Below are positions 1 through 9,121 of a DNA stretch of 36,226 nucleotides, in pieces. Below the pieces are notes generated by a model. That model did no database searches, was not told where the DNA came from, and worked only from the letters and a program-made list of their open reading frames with translations. Each line of letters begins with the position of its first letter. The stretch's first letter is position 1. Source of the stretch: Aduncisulcus paluster (taxonomy: Eukaryota > Fornicata); NCBI GenBank assembly GCA_024181965.1, contig BQXS01012484.1:1-36226 (forward strand). The letters run 5' to 3'. The translations under genes were made by a program, and so were the position numbers.

Positions 1-84
1 GATAGAATTATATTTTACTTCAGAGTTTGTTGCAAAATAAAATTGGATGAATTTCTCGTTACCTACATGAGATATTTTTCTTAA

Positions 85-3000
85 ATGTCTCGACAATTAC
101 AAATTACCCCAACACATATTTTTCCTTGTGTCAAGATATCTCCATATATTGGAGTTGATGGTCAGATGGATAGAGAAATAGATTCTGGATGTGTTCTCAG
201 TGATAGTCAGAGAAAATTAGTTCAATTGAAAGGTTTTGATCGTTCTTATAAAGTTAGTTCCATTCAAACACCTGATATATCAAACAAAGACTTTTATCAA
301 CAAATTAATGCCACTAGCCTAATTGAAAGATTTTTTAAAGGTTATAGTGTAATATTTTCTGTTTTTGGGCCTCATTATACTGGAAAGTCTCATTTATTAG
401 GTTTTACTCATCCCAAATATGGGAAATATTATAGAAAAAAACGAATTCGTGTTGGTATCGAATGTGGATTTGTTGTTCGACTTATTGATGGGATAATTGC
501 AAAATTGGAACAAAAAGAGGATGCTATTCTTTCTAAGATAAGATCTACGCCATCGAGTTCAGTTTCTTCTCATCCCAAGACTTTCTCCGGGGCTGGACGG
601 TTATCAACCAGTTTATTTGAAGTATTTGATGATTGTGTGTTCTGCCATGATTCTGTTGAACCCAAAAAATATCTTCTCGCCGATATTAACGACAGTGGCT
701 TTCTTTTGAGACATCACTTTATCCCTGTCGAAACTCTTGACGCTGCAATCATCAGATACATTCCATTTTTCGAACAAAGAAGGAAACAAAGCACCATCAT
801 TCATTCCCAAACAAGACAATCTCACCTTGTATTTATCATCCGTCTCATCAGGAACGATCAATTCCCTGTATTTATGTATTTAACTGAATTTTGCGATTAT
901 ACCGACAAAAACAAGGGTGTTAAGACCTTTGTACGAAGCATGTACACTGAGAAGGCCAAGCTTGCGAATACCCTATGGCAGAGTCCTCTAACATCCCTCC
1001 TTGCTCGAGGTATCCTTCCTGCTTCTTCTCTAATCCCACACACTCCCCTAGATGCTGTTGCAATAGGCGAGGCTTCTTCTCGTATTTTCAGTCCCTCTAC
1101 TTCGACTTCCACGTCTGTTTTATCTGCTCACACCAAAGACACAGTATTCATTGTGCTTGTTGCGTGTCTTGGGATTGGACCAGAGCACAAACAATTAAAC
1201 AAAAAGGTTATGGTTCTTTTGAATGCTTTAAATGAGAAAAAGCTCTCGATCGATGAGAAAATCCTTCAAGCCTTACCTTCAATGGGTCGAGGCACGCCTG
1301 GATCTGCCCACACGCCCTCTCTCAAGACTCCGACTGCACGTACACCGACTATCAGAACGCCCTTGCATTCAGTTCACACAGCTCAACGTCCAGCTTCTTC
1401 CGTGAAGAAAGATCCTTCAACTCCTATTCTCAATGCTAGTTCAACCCTCTCCACACTCGATTCTGGGAGAGTAGATTCGCCTTCCAAGAGAAAAAGAAAT
1501 AAGCGAACAACTCCAAGATCAAAGAAAACTTTGTCACATAAGCCTGAAGAAGAAGAGATTCCTCACAACGCTTCCTCCAGAAGTGAAGTGGGTGGGGAAA
1601 TATTCGATTCTGATCTCCCAATGCATCCATTGTCTCCAGATCATCCATCCTCAAAGTTACTCAAATCTATTTTGGGATCTTCTCAAAATGATCATTCACC
1701 TTCTCGCAGCAAGTCTGCCATGCTCTCCTCCGTGTCTTCTTCTCTCATGAAAGGGATCAGTGGATCCCCTATAAAGAAAGGAAAGAAGGGTAAGAAAAGT
1801 CCCTCCTCTTCGACTGGTGAGGGAAAGTGGGGAAAGCTTAGATCCAGTCTGAGGAACAAGAAGAAAGGCTCTCCATCTCTTGTAACGAAGAAAGATCTCA
1901 GTGCAGGTGGAGACAATGGGACTAATGGTACCCATTCTGACCAGCAAACTCTCTTGTTGGTACAGTTAATGCAAGAGGTGAAATCTTTGAAACATCAAGT
2001 AGATCGTTCAAAAGAAGAAGAGAAAGAAGAGAAAGAGAAAGAGAAAGAGGAGAGTGCTCAAGTTGAGACTGTTTCTATTCAGGATAAACAACCTCAGCAA
2101 ACACTAGATGAAGATCAAATGAAGGAGATTGAAGATCAAATGAAGGAGATTGAAGATCTTAAAGCACAAATAATTCAACTCACTGAACGTGTTTCCTCCC
2201 TTGAAACTGAGAATTCTCTTCTTCGAGAAGATTGTTCAACCATTGATGACCTTCGTCTAAAATGTTCCAAGGCCGAAGACCATGTCTCTTCTCTAACCAT
2301 TGAACTTAGCTCCCGTGATCGTGAGTTGAGTTTGCTTAAATCTGAGCTTTCTACGTCCCAACACTCGCTCCAAACTTCCGACTCAACAATTCATACCCTT
2401 GAATCGACTCTACATTCATTAGAAACCAATATATCCGCCCTAACGTTGGCTAGAAATGCAATGGAATCAGAACGGGACTCTTCAAATCTCCGTGTTAAGG
2501 AAATTGAAGCAAGTTTATCTCAATATTCAACGGAATTAAATGCATCCAAGGATCTAGTAATACAACTTGAACGTGACATGAAGAGGTCCCAGTCAATAGT
2601 TGAACAGCAAAAAGAAGAATTGAAGACATTTGAATCCAGGATTGCCGAATTGAGAAAGAAGAATGATGAAATATTGAGGCAGGCGATTGAATCGGGGCGG
2701 ACAGATGAAAGACAGCGAGAGTTATTGAAAACACAGATTGAAGAAGAGTTTAGAGCTCAACGTGAAAAGGAAGAGGAGGAACGTAAAGCTCGTAAGTCCC
2801 AAGAAGAGGTGGAACGTGGACTGAGGATGGAAGTTGAAGATGCCGAGCGTCAGGCCAGGCGTGCGAAGGAGGACCAGGATCGCAAAGAGAGGTTAGAAAT
2901 CGAAGAGAATGAGCGTTTGTTGCGTGCTAAAAAGGAGACTGAGGAGCGTGAAAATCGCATGAGGGTCGAATTAGAAGAACGCCAAGCTCGGCATAAGAAA

Positions 3001-4449
3001 GAGGAGGAAGAGAGGGCTGCTTCTCTAGCTTTGGAAAAAGAGGAGAGCGATGATTTTTGTTCTGTTTCTGAAGATGGTGACTCTCTTGTACAGAAGAACA
3101 ATGCTCTTTCTGTTGAGCTTGAGCAGCTTCGTGTTTCTCTTGGTCGGGATTCACGATCCTTGGAACGTTCGAAGGAACAGTTTGAAGTGTCTAAGAAGAA
3201 CTTTGAGAAAGCTAAACAAGCCTTTGAAAAAGAAGTAACCTCCTCAACTGAACTTTTGGACCGAGAGAAAGAGAAATTATCGTTGGAAAAGGAAAATCTA
3301 AGCAAGGATTTGGAACAGTTCTCTTACTCTAAACGAACATTTGAGGATGAGAAGAGATCCTTCAATTCATCTCAACTGGCCGATTCACGAAGAATGAAAG
3401 AAAAGGAAAGTGAAATGGAAGACAGAGAAAGGTTGATTTCTTCAAAAGAACAAAGTATTGTCGATAAAGAGAAGGAAATTGTTGAACAAATGGAAGAACT
3501 CGCAGATAAAACTCGTGAACTCCAAGACAGGGAAAAGGCTCTTGCCGAAAGGTCCCATGAACTTGATGAAAAGGAGAAGGAGCTTATTGACAGAGAAGAA
3601 ACCAAAGAATTGGAATATAAGCGCCTTGAAGAAGAGTATCAGGCCGCACAGATGAAAGAGAAGACTGCCAACAAGGATTTCATATCAGATCTTCAATCTC
3701 AATTGGGAGATCTTAAGAATGCTCAAAGAAACATGTTAACCAACCTAGGATTTGTCCTTGACATGCCTGTAGATACCATCGCTGCTGTCCCAAGCTCCGT
3801 GAGGGCAGAGCTCGATCGGAGAGTGCAGAGTGCAATCGAGGAGGAACAGATGCGTAAAAGCAGAGTGTTTGAAGCTAGTAGTGCTGCCTGTTCTGTTGAT
3901 GCGCGCTCAGAGGAACCTCACAGTTCTGACTCGACATTTGCTCCCGAGGGTCAGGATCAACAACATATTATTTCGGCACTTCGACATGAGAGAGACATGT
4001 TATTTGAGCGATTCTCCATGTTAGTGCAGAGTCTAAAGTCTAAACATTCCCATGAAAAATTAGGCGGCCCGATCCTTCCTTCTTCCCCTCAATATCGCAT
4101 GTCTTTCGATTCTCCTGTTTCTTCTGGCCACTCCCCTGTGCATTCCAGTCGTAGGTCTTCAATCATCTCAACAGTATCACCCGGATCTTCTCGTCTTTCG
4201 AATGCTTCTTCTGCCTCCACTGTGTTTTACACTGATACTTTCTATGGAAAGAAGAAACAAATTGATGTCACGGATCTCCTTGCAAAATATCTCTCTCAGA
4301 AAGAGAGTATTGAGGTTATGGAGAAGGAGATTGAAGAGTTGACCAGTGCATTGTCAAAGATGAGACAAATGTATGGAAGTTTGATGGAAATGCAGGTTTG
4401 TGGTATCAAAAAGAAAAAGAAATTTGGAAGGGCATTCCATTGGATATGA
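85..4449 (+). CDS. Divergent kinesin-like protein with long coiled-coil stalk
   Basis: A 1454-residue protein. Residues about 12-390 follow the order of a kinesin motor domain. GPHYTGKS (95-102) stands where the P-loop GQTGSGKT should be, SLFEVFDD (176-183) matches the S-x-x-E-I/V-Y segment, and QTRQSHLVFII (242-252) matches the switch I SSRSH region. VLVACLGIGPE (357-367) followed by a helix matches the end of the motor. The switch II DLAGSE is not recognisable: the aligned stretch is LTEFCDYT (266-273). A Ser/Thr/Pro- and Lys-rich linker (about 400-615) leads into a long, highly charged coiled coil (about 618-1240), a second Ser-rich stretch and a short C-terminal coiled coil (about 1395-1440). 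A 21-base unit is tandemly repeated at 2110-2151 and duplicates one heptad. Family membership is inferred from motif order; loss of switch II suggests weak or no motor activity. It could instead be a structural microtubule-associated protein descended from a kinesin. The ATG at 85 places the first motor strand directly after it. Confidence 0.62.
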   Translation: MSRQLQITPTHIFPCVKISPYIGVDGQMDREIDSGCVLSDSQRKLVQLKGFDRSYKVSSIQTPDISNKDFYQQINATSLIERFFKGYSVIFSVFGPHYTGKSHLLGFTHPKYGKYYRKKRIRVGIECGFVVRLIDGIIAKLEQKEDAILSKIRSTPSSSVSSHPKTFSGAGRLSTSLFEVFDDCVFCHDSVEPKKYLLADINDSGFLLRHHFIPVETLDAAIIRYIPFFEQRRKQSTIIHSQTRQSHLVFIIRLIRNDQFPVFMYLTEFCDYTDKNKGVKTFVRSMYTEKAKLANTLWQSPLTSLLARGILPASSLIPHTPLDAVAIGEASSRIFSPSTSTSTSVLSAHTKDTVFIVLVACLGIGPEHKQLNKKVMVLLNALNEKKLSIDEKILQALPSMGRGTPGSAHTPSLKTPTARTPTIRTPLHSVHTAQRPASSVKKDPSTPILNASSTLSTLDSGRVDSPSKRKRNKRTTPRSKKTLSHKPEEEEIPHNASSRSEVGGEIFDSDLPMHPLSPDHPSSKLLKSILGSSQNDHSPSRSKSAMLSSVSSSLMKGISGSPIKKGKKGKKSPSSSTGEGKWGKLRSSLRNKKKGSPSLVTKKDLSAGGDNGTNGTHSDQQTLLLVQLMQEVKSLKHQVDRSKEEEKEEKEKEKEESAQVETVSIQDKQPQQTLDEDQMKEIEDQMKEIEDLKAQIIQLTERVSSLETENSLLREDCSTIDDLRLKCSKAEDHVSSLTIELSSRDRELSLLKSELSTSQHSLQTSDSTIHTLESTLHSLETNISALTLARNAMESERDSSNLRVKEIEASLSQYSTELNASKDLVIQLERDMKRSQSIVEQQKEELKTFESRIAELRKKNDEILRQAIESGRTDERQRELLKTQIEEEFRAQREKEEEERKARKSQEEVERGLRMEVEDAERQARRAKEDQDRKERLEIEENERLLRAKKETEERENRMRVELEERQARHKKEEEERAASLALEKEESDDFCSVSEDGDSLVQKNNALSVELEQLRVSLGRDSRSLERSKEQFEVSKKNFEKAKQAFEKEVTSSTELLDREKEKLSLEKENLSKDLEQFSYSKRTFEDEKRSFNSSQLADSRRMKEKESEMEDRERLISSKEQSIVDKEKEIVEQMEELADKTRELQDREKALAERSHELDEKEKELIDREETKELEYKRLEEEYQAAQMKEKTANKDFISDLQSQLGDLKNAQRNMLTNLGFVLDMPVDTIAAVPSSVRAELDRRVQSAIEEEQMRKSRVFEASSAACSVDARSEEPHSSDSTFAPEGQDQQHIISALRHERDMLFERFSMLVQSLKSKHSHEKLGGPILPSSPQYRMSFDSPVSSGHSPVHSSRRSSIISTVSPGSSRLSNASSASTVFYTDTFYGKKKQIDVTDLLAKYLSQKESIEVMEKEIEELTSALSKMRQMYGSLMEMQVCGIKKKKKFGRAFHWI

Positions 4450-5079
4450 GATAGAAAAAGAGAGAGTTGTTGCGTTCATTATTATATTATATTTTACATT
4501 CTCATTCGACGTGAAATTTTATTTCACAAGGATTTTCAATCTTCTTTGTTTAATAATATATCGAACAATTTCTTGGGAAATTCAACCCTAGAATAGATTG
4601 ATGGTTCTGTTGTAATTATAGTTATGATTCGAAGAAAAACTGAAATTATTATATTCATTATTATTGTGAACATGGATTTTCATAACCATGATTTTTTTTT
4701 TTTTTTTTTATGTCATGATGTATATTTCTTTCTTCAGCAGTTAGCTTCTTGCTCTTCCATCTTGCCACACATGTCCATACCAAAGGAAATGAATGAATGG
4801 GAAGTTATTTTTGAGACAAAGTTTGAAAACTTCTTGGTTTGGTGGAAGAACAGATGCCGTGGGATCGAATTTGATTGGTAGAGAAAGTAATAGGAACATC
4901 GGGAATATCATTTTGTTGTTGATTTTTTTCACTAATAAAACTCAGTATGTTATTATCTGTTGAACATTTCCAAAAACTCAAAAAATAATTTACTATACTG
5001 TACTATCATAGTACTATGGCATAGTACGTATGCTGTCAATTGGTTCATTATCTTAAATATGTCTGAATCCAAGTAGCGT
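4450..5079. other. A+T-rich spacer between kinesin-like gene and tRNA-Cys
   Basis: No convincing gene. It contains an 18-base T run (4692-4709) and, at 5000-5027, two overlapping perfect dyads about 53 bases upstream of the tRNA. The open frames here are short, low-complexity and without family resemblance. Confidence 0.6.
5000..5027. repeat. Two overlapping perfect inverted repeats
   Basis: GTACTAT-C-ATAGTAC (5000-5014) overlaps GTACTATG-G-CATAGTAC (5011-5027). They share the central GTAC, so the stretch can fold as either of two hairpins or offer two protein half-site pairs. It lies 53 bases upstream of tRNA-Cys. The function is unknown. Confidence 0.7.
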
Positions 5080-5152
5080 GGATCTTTAGCTCAATTGGTA
5101 GAGCAACGGTTTGCAGTGCCGCAGGTTACTGGTTCGAGTCCGGTAGGGTCCT
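5080..5152 (+). tRNA. tRNA-Cys (anticodon GCA)
   Basis: The cloverleaf folds: acceptor GGATCTT pairs with AGGGTCC (5145-5151), the D arm is GCTC/GAGC, the anticodon loop TTGCAGT gives GCA, and the T arm is ACTGG-TTCGAGT-CCGGT. The discriminator base is T (5152), as expected for cysteine tRNAs. The internal A box and B box (GGTTCGAGTCC) are both present. There is no intron. The anticodon stem has one mismatch at its outermost pair. Confidence 0.95.
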
Positions 5153-5153
5153 A

Positions 5154-5159
5154 TTTTTT
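5154..5159 (+). terminator. Pol III terminator of tRNA-Cys
   Basis: Six T residues begin two bases after the tRNA discriminator, a standard RNA polymerase III stop. Confidence 0.85.
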
Positions 5160-5465
5160 CGGTCAAACCACAACCCTTACTTTGATTCAACCAACTTCCG
5201 AAGAGTCTCCTATATGAGAGGTTTGTGAAGAACAATTTATTGAATAAAAGTGCCACGGAGCCTTTTGCATGGAGAGTTTCTATCGAAGATAAGATTCTAG
5301 TCCTTCGGCGTGATTTTCCCAGGATGAAAATTCATAATCTCAAATTCCTATAAATCTCAATCATAAAAACCAAGTATATCACTGAAAAATTACAAATATC
5401 ATACAAAAACATGTCAAATTGCCTAAACGTCTCTCTCAGAAAAATGCCAAAATAAAGTATTATTA
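5160..5465. other. Spacer between tRNA-Cys and a convergent gene
   Basis: A+T-rich. I see no gene or clear repeat. It must hold the 3' untranslated region of the minus-strand gene that ends at 5466. Confidence 0.5.
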
Positions 5466-7499
5466 TTATTCAAACAAAGCCTCAACGCCCCCACCAGATT
5501 CTTCAATATAATCGAATATTGATTTCTTCAATGATGAAGCTTCTCCCAAATCCATAGAGACATATAAGTGATGTGGAGGGGTGTACATGAGGAGAGAAGA
5601 GTAGGTTATTGGCTGTTGAGTTGGAGTTCGAGGGGTTGGATATTTGTGGATAATAGCTTTGAAAGTCTTGCCGGTGATAAAATCACAATAACATGAAAAT
5701 CGATTCCTTTTCCCATTTCGATAACACATAATGAATTGCATTCCCGAATATATATGATATCTAAATGTCCATTTATGCGCTGATTGAGAAGATTTTTCAA
5801 GCATTTCCATCCTTGGGATCAATGAAAGCAAAGGAAATTGATTGAAGATTTTAATTTGAAAAGAATATGAAATCCATTTTGAAATGTTTATACAATATTG
5901 GTTCATACATAAATCATTTGAATAGTAATCTTTCGTGAACATAATTTTTAGAGATGGGTCATATTTTGGTGATATATGGGAAATTATGGAAAGATCAGAT
6001 GAAATATTGGAAATCAAACTAATTAAACTATTTCCAGGATTCGAAGAATACGATTTAGTCTTTAGTTTCAAGCAAAAATCAAACAAATCGTCAATCATAT
6101 CTCTAATATTGCGAAATATTTCAGCACAACATGAGTGATTTATACATAACTTGGAAAAATATGATAAAACTGAAAACATTTCAAATTTTATATCTAATTT
6201 GTCATGTTGTTTCTTATTAATTTTATCAATTCCTCGAATTTCACTCCTTTTATCTTTAATTTTCCTCAAAATTAAATGAAAATAGCAGAAAGATTTTCGA
6301 GCGAACTTTGGTGATTTTGAAACATTTTTTAGAATGTTAACCATAAGCAAAAAAGTTGATTTATCTTGCAATAATTGTTCGATAAAAGGTTCGATACATT
6401 CGAATATTTCGCTCTGAATTGATTCGGAATCAAAAATAATAGTAATTACTTCAAATAAAAAGAGTAAATAGAGCACAGCATTTTTAATTCCTGGGGATTT
6501 TCCTGGAAGAGTTCCAATTTCAAGAATTGGTTTATAAATTACAAAAGATGGAGTAAAATCAAAGTATACAAATTCTATTGGATCAGTTTGACACTGATTC
6601 TTATTGATATATACAAAACCTAAACATATCCAAGTATATAACTCATATGCGTGTTCGTCTTTCAGTGTTTTAACGATATTAATCAAATCATGGAGGAAAT
6701 TACTAAAGATATCTTTTAAAATTGAGGATATATATATATTATCCCATACATCTGGAGCAAATAAGTCATAAATGGAAATGGAATCCTTATTAGAATAGCC
6801 AAAAAACATGGCGAAACACTCAATACATAGTATATATTTCTCTTTGTCTTTTTGAGAAAAAGATTCAAGAGAATCATGGGGAAATGAATGCAAAATTGAA
6901 GAGAGAAAATTTCTAAATTCATTATACTTTACAATTACCATGGCCTCTGATGCGTAAGGGTACTTGTGTCGAGATAAAAATTCCTTTAACCCCTTCAAAA
7001 AATAGTTTGATGATGACATTTGTGGATATAGCTTTCCGGTATATTGTTCGCACTCTACTTCAATGACAGAGAAAATATGGAACAATGATTTAGAAATTGA
7101 ATTGAGTTTATATGTTCCCTCGATAGTTCCTCCAAGAACGGATTCAACTTGGAGTAGAGGTTTAAGTAATGATTTTATCATTTCAGTGAGGGCTAATTCA
7201 TCTAAAATTACTTCAGTATCCTGATATACATCGTTATGAGCTACAAAGAATGACAATAGTTCAAAACAAACCGTGAATACTTGACGAGAATTTTCATTTA
7301 CAGGAAATTTCTCAAAAAGAACTTTTATACGGGGTAAAGTATCATAAAAATGTTTCGTTACAATACTCTGAAGAGGAACATCATGATCACTGGGTAGGTG
7401 GGCATTTTCAGCAGCAAACAAGGCTTCTATTTCATCTTTTTTGATTATTTCAATCAATTCTGTTAGTTCTTCTACTACATCTTTTTTTGACCAAGACAT
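5466..7499 (-). CDS. Unrecognised 677-residue, mainly helical protein
   Basis: One uninterrupted frame with ATG at 7499-7497, starting MSWSKKDVVEELTELIEIIK. I do not recognise the family. The sequence alternates amphipathic helices with short polar turns from about residue 5 to 500 (for example FTVCFELLSFFVAHND and LYLLFLFEVITIIF). This is typical of an alpha-solenoid (ARM/HEAT-like) scaffold, but no repeat can be aligned with confidence. The last ~120 residues differ: they are aromatic-rich (WTFRYHIYSGMQFIMCYRNG) and look beta-structured. There is no signal peptide and no clear membrane span. Codon use is more A+T-biased than in the kinesin-like or pseudokinase genes, which suggests weak expression or fast evolution. 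It is divergent from the membrane protein gene at 7860. Confidence 0.75.
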   Translation of the reverse strand: MSWSKKDVVEELTELIEIIKKDEIEALFAAENAHLPSDHDVPLQSIVTKHFYDTLPRIKVLFEKFPVNENSRQVFTVCFELLSFFVAHNDVYQDTEVILDELALTEMIKSLLKPLLQVESVLGGTIEGTYKLNSISKSLFHIFSVIEVECEQYTGKLYPQMSSSNYFLKGLKEFLSRHKYPYASEAMVIVKYNEFRNFLSSILHSFPHDSLESFSQKDKEKYILCIECFAMFFGYSNKDSISIYDLFAPDVWDNIYISSILKDIFSNFLHDLINIVKTLKDEHAYELYTWICLGFVYINKNQCQTDPIEFVYFDFTPSFVIYKPILEIGTLPGKSPGIKNAVLYLLFLFEVITIIFDSESIQSEIFECIEPFIEQLLQDKSTFLLMVNILKNVSKSPKFARKSFCYFHLILRKIKDKRSEIRGIDKINKKQHDKLDIKFEMFSVLSYFSKLCINHSCCAEIFRNIRDMIDDLFDFCLKLKTKSYSSNPGNSLISLISNISSDLSIISHISPKYDPSLKIMFTKDYYSNDLCMNQYCINISKWISYSFQIKIFNQFPLLSLIPRMEMLEKSSQSAHKWTFRYHIYSGMQFIMCYRNGKRNRFSCYCDFITGKTFKAIIHKYPTPRTPTQQPITYSSLLMYTPPHHLYVSMDLGEASSLKKSIFDYIEESGGGVEALFE

Positions 7500-7859
7500 T
7501 GTCGATATGTATTATATAGAGAGAAAAATAACGAAAATTATTGAACAAAAATCGATTCATCGAATGTAACTCACTGGGAAATCTTGATTCGCCAAATCAA
7601 AGAGGTAATTTATTTCAAACAATAGTTAGTTTGTTATTTTACTTTTTTAAAATATCTATTATTGTTCAAATCCGTGCGCTAAGAAGTAAGCCGTGTTTTG
7701 GGGCAAATATAACTTTTTACAGGTACTAAAGTGCATCATAATGAAAAAATTAGTGTGAGTTTAATGTTCTTGATTTATTAGAATACTAATTTGAATTCAG
7801 ATAAACATGATATTTAAATCAAATCTCTATTTTTTCTTCTTTGCCACATAGACCGTTCG
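7500..7859. promoter_or_regulatory. Divergent intergenic region
   Basis: About 360 bases between two genes transcribed away from each other, so it must carry both promoters. It is A+T-rich with no recognisable element. An ATG at 7741 followed by a possible donor, with a CACATAG acceptor before the 7860 start, was tested as an upstream exon, but the frames do not join. Confidence 0.5.
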
Positions 7860-8528
7860 ATGTTTAGAGTTCTGCTGACCATTGGAATAGGATTCATTCT
7901 TTTCGCAATATTCGGAAGATATCTTGTTCTTCCGGGATTTTTTCAATCACTCGAAAATGGCTTGGCTGGAATTCCAACTGATGTAAGTGCGTGGAAAATA
8001 ATCAGATATTTGATTTGGGCATTTTCATTCAAATTTGGAATTTATTTTGTCACGCTTGCAGCACTTGTAAAAACGAAGATGAGTAGGCCTCGTTTCATTT
8101 TATTTACCACGATGGGTTTGGTTTATCTTTCAGTGGCATATGCTCCAATATCGATAAAAATGCCCCTTTTATTCGGAATTGGGGGTGGAATCATGTCAAT
8201 TTCCATTGTTATTATCTTAATAAGGTTGGGGAAAGTTCGGGATATTAAACCTAATAGCACTGTCTATTCACCATCAAAAATTGATCTTAGGATCGTTGGA
8301 TATTTCTTCTTTGCCATGGCAACCTACAACCTTTGCCCATTGCTTGGCGTTAAAACATTTGCACTCGAGCCTGAACAAATGATCAAATATGGAACCCAAA
8401 AGGAAGCCATATCATTTGGTTCACATATTTTAATTGAATTGGTACTTGGATGGATATTTATTCTTTTTAGTTACCTTGATCTATCTAAAGCAAGAAAATT
8501 CAAAAAAATTGATGTATCAAGTGGATAA
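7860..8528 (+). CDS. Six-span membrane protein of unknown function
   Basis: A 222-residue protein with about six hydrophobic segments: residues ~5-27, 47-70, 78-98, 102-122, 143-165 and 187-208. The second loop is basic and the C-terminus ends in a charged tail (DLSKARKFKKID). There is no signal sequence other than the first span. I cannot assign a family. The regular spacing of spans and the lack of charged residues within them fit a small integral membrane protein rather than a channel or enzyme with a visible active site. The start is the first ATG in frame, eight bases after a possible acceptor-like CACATAG, so an upstream exon cannot be fully excluded. It stops with TAA and converges on the cytidine deaminase gene. 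Confidence 0.75.
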   Translation: MFRVLLTIGIGFILFAIFGRYLVLPGFFQSLENGLAGIPTDVSAWKIIRYLIWAFSFKFGIYFVTLAALVKTKMSRPRFILFTTMGLVYLSVAYAPISIKMPLLFGIGGGIMSISIVIILIRLGKVRDIKPNSTVYSPSKIDLRIVGYFFFAMATYNLCPLLGVKTFALEPEQMIKYGTQKEAISFGSHILIELVLGWIFILFSYLDLSKARKFKKIDVSSG

Positions 8529-8662
8529 TACAGCTGTAATATAATACTATACTAAACTGAATAAATAGATATTATTTTATGAGATAATATGAACAGCTTA
8601 TTCGTAACGCAAGATCTCATGGTATCTCGAAAGAGATAGAGTAAGAAACTCTTGTACACTCA

Positions 8663-9121
8663 CTAGAAGCTAAACCCATATGGTAGCAGGTCTTTAACTG
8701 ACATAACTGCAACATCACCCCTTGTATTCGCCAATATAATGGTGGTAGATTCATCGGCAAATTCAGATATAACCTGTCGACATGCTCCACATGGACTCAC
8801 TGGTCCCTTCGTATCAGCAATCACAGCAATAGTTTTGATCTTTTTCATGCCATGGGAAACGGCTGAGAAAATGGCAGTTCTCTCAGCACAGTTCGAAAGA
8901 CCATATGAAGCATTTTCGACATTACATCCTTCAAATATGTCTCCAGTTTCAGTTTCTACACAAGCTCCAACAGAAAAATGACTGTATGGACAGTAAGCTT
9001 TCTTGCTTGCGGCCAGGGCTTTATCCAAGAGAGATTTTTCGTGAGAAGAAATAATTGGACATGGATCGAATGGTGATTTTTCGATTAAACTTTTTTTAAT
9101 GGGTAAATTTATAATTTTCAT
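8663..9121 (-). CDS. Cytidine deaminase (tetrameric type)
   Basis: A 152-residue enzyme of pyrimidine salvage that hydrolyses cytidine or deoxycytidine to uridine or deoxyuridine. The catalytic centre is complete: CAE (78-80) gives the first zinc cysteine and the proton-shuttling glutamate, and PCGAC (110-114) gives the other two zinc cysteines. FEGCNVENASYG (63-74) is the conserved substrate-binding segment. Length and the three-cysteine zinc site fit the small homotetrameric class. The ATG at 9121-9119 is followed by a ~25-residue leader before the family's usual start. The stop is TAG. The first 55 codons and ~275 bases of upstream DNA are duplicated further upstream (see repeats at 9084-10320). 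Confidence 0.95.
   Translation of the reverse strand: MKIINLPIKKSLIEKSPFDPCPIISSHEKSLLDKALAASKKAYCPYSHFSVGACVETETGDIFEGCNVENASYGLSNCAERTAIFSAVSHGMKKIKTIAVIADTKGPVSPCGACRQVISEFADESTTIILANTRGDVAVMSVKDLLPYGFSF

Noticed and set aside
2850-3305. Minus-strand Ser-rich frame within the kinesin-like gene
   Set aside because: It mirrors the Glu/Lys-rich coiled coil on the plus strand.
4624-4881. 85-codon frame in the spacer after the kinesin-like gene
   Set aside because: It contains a poly-Phe run from an 18-base T tract and has no coding character.
7741-7860. Upstream mini-exon for the six-span membrane protein
   Set aside because: The possible donor at 7753-7760 and acceptor CACATAG do not join in the frame of the protein.
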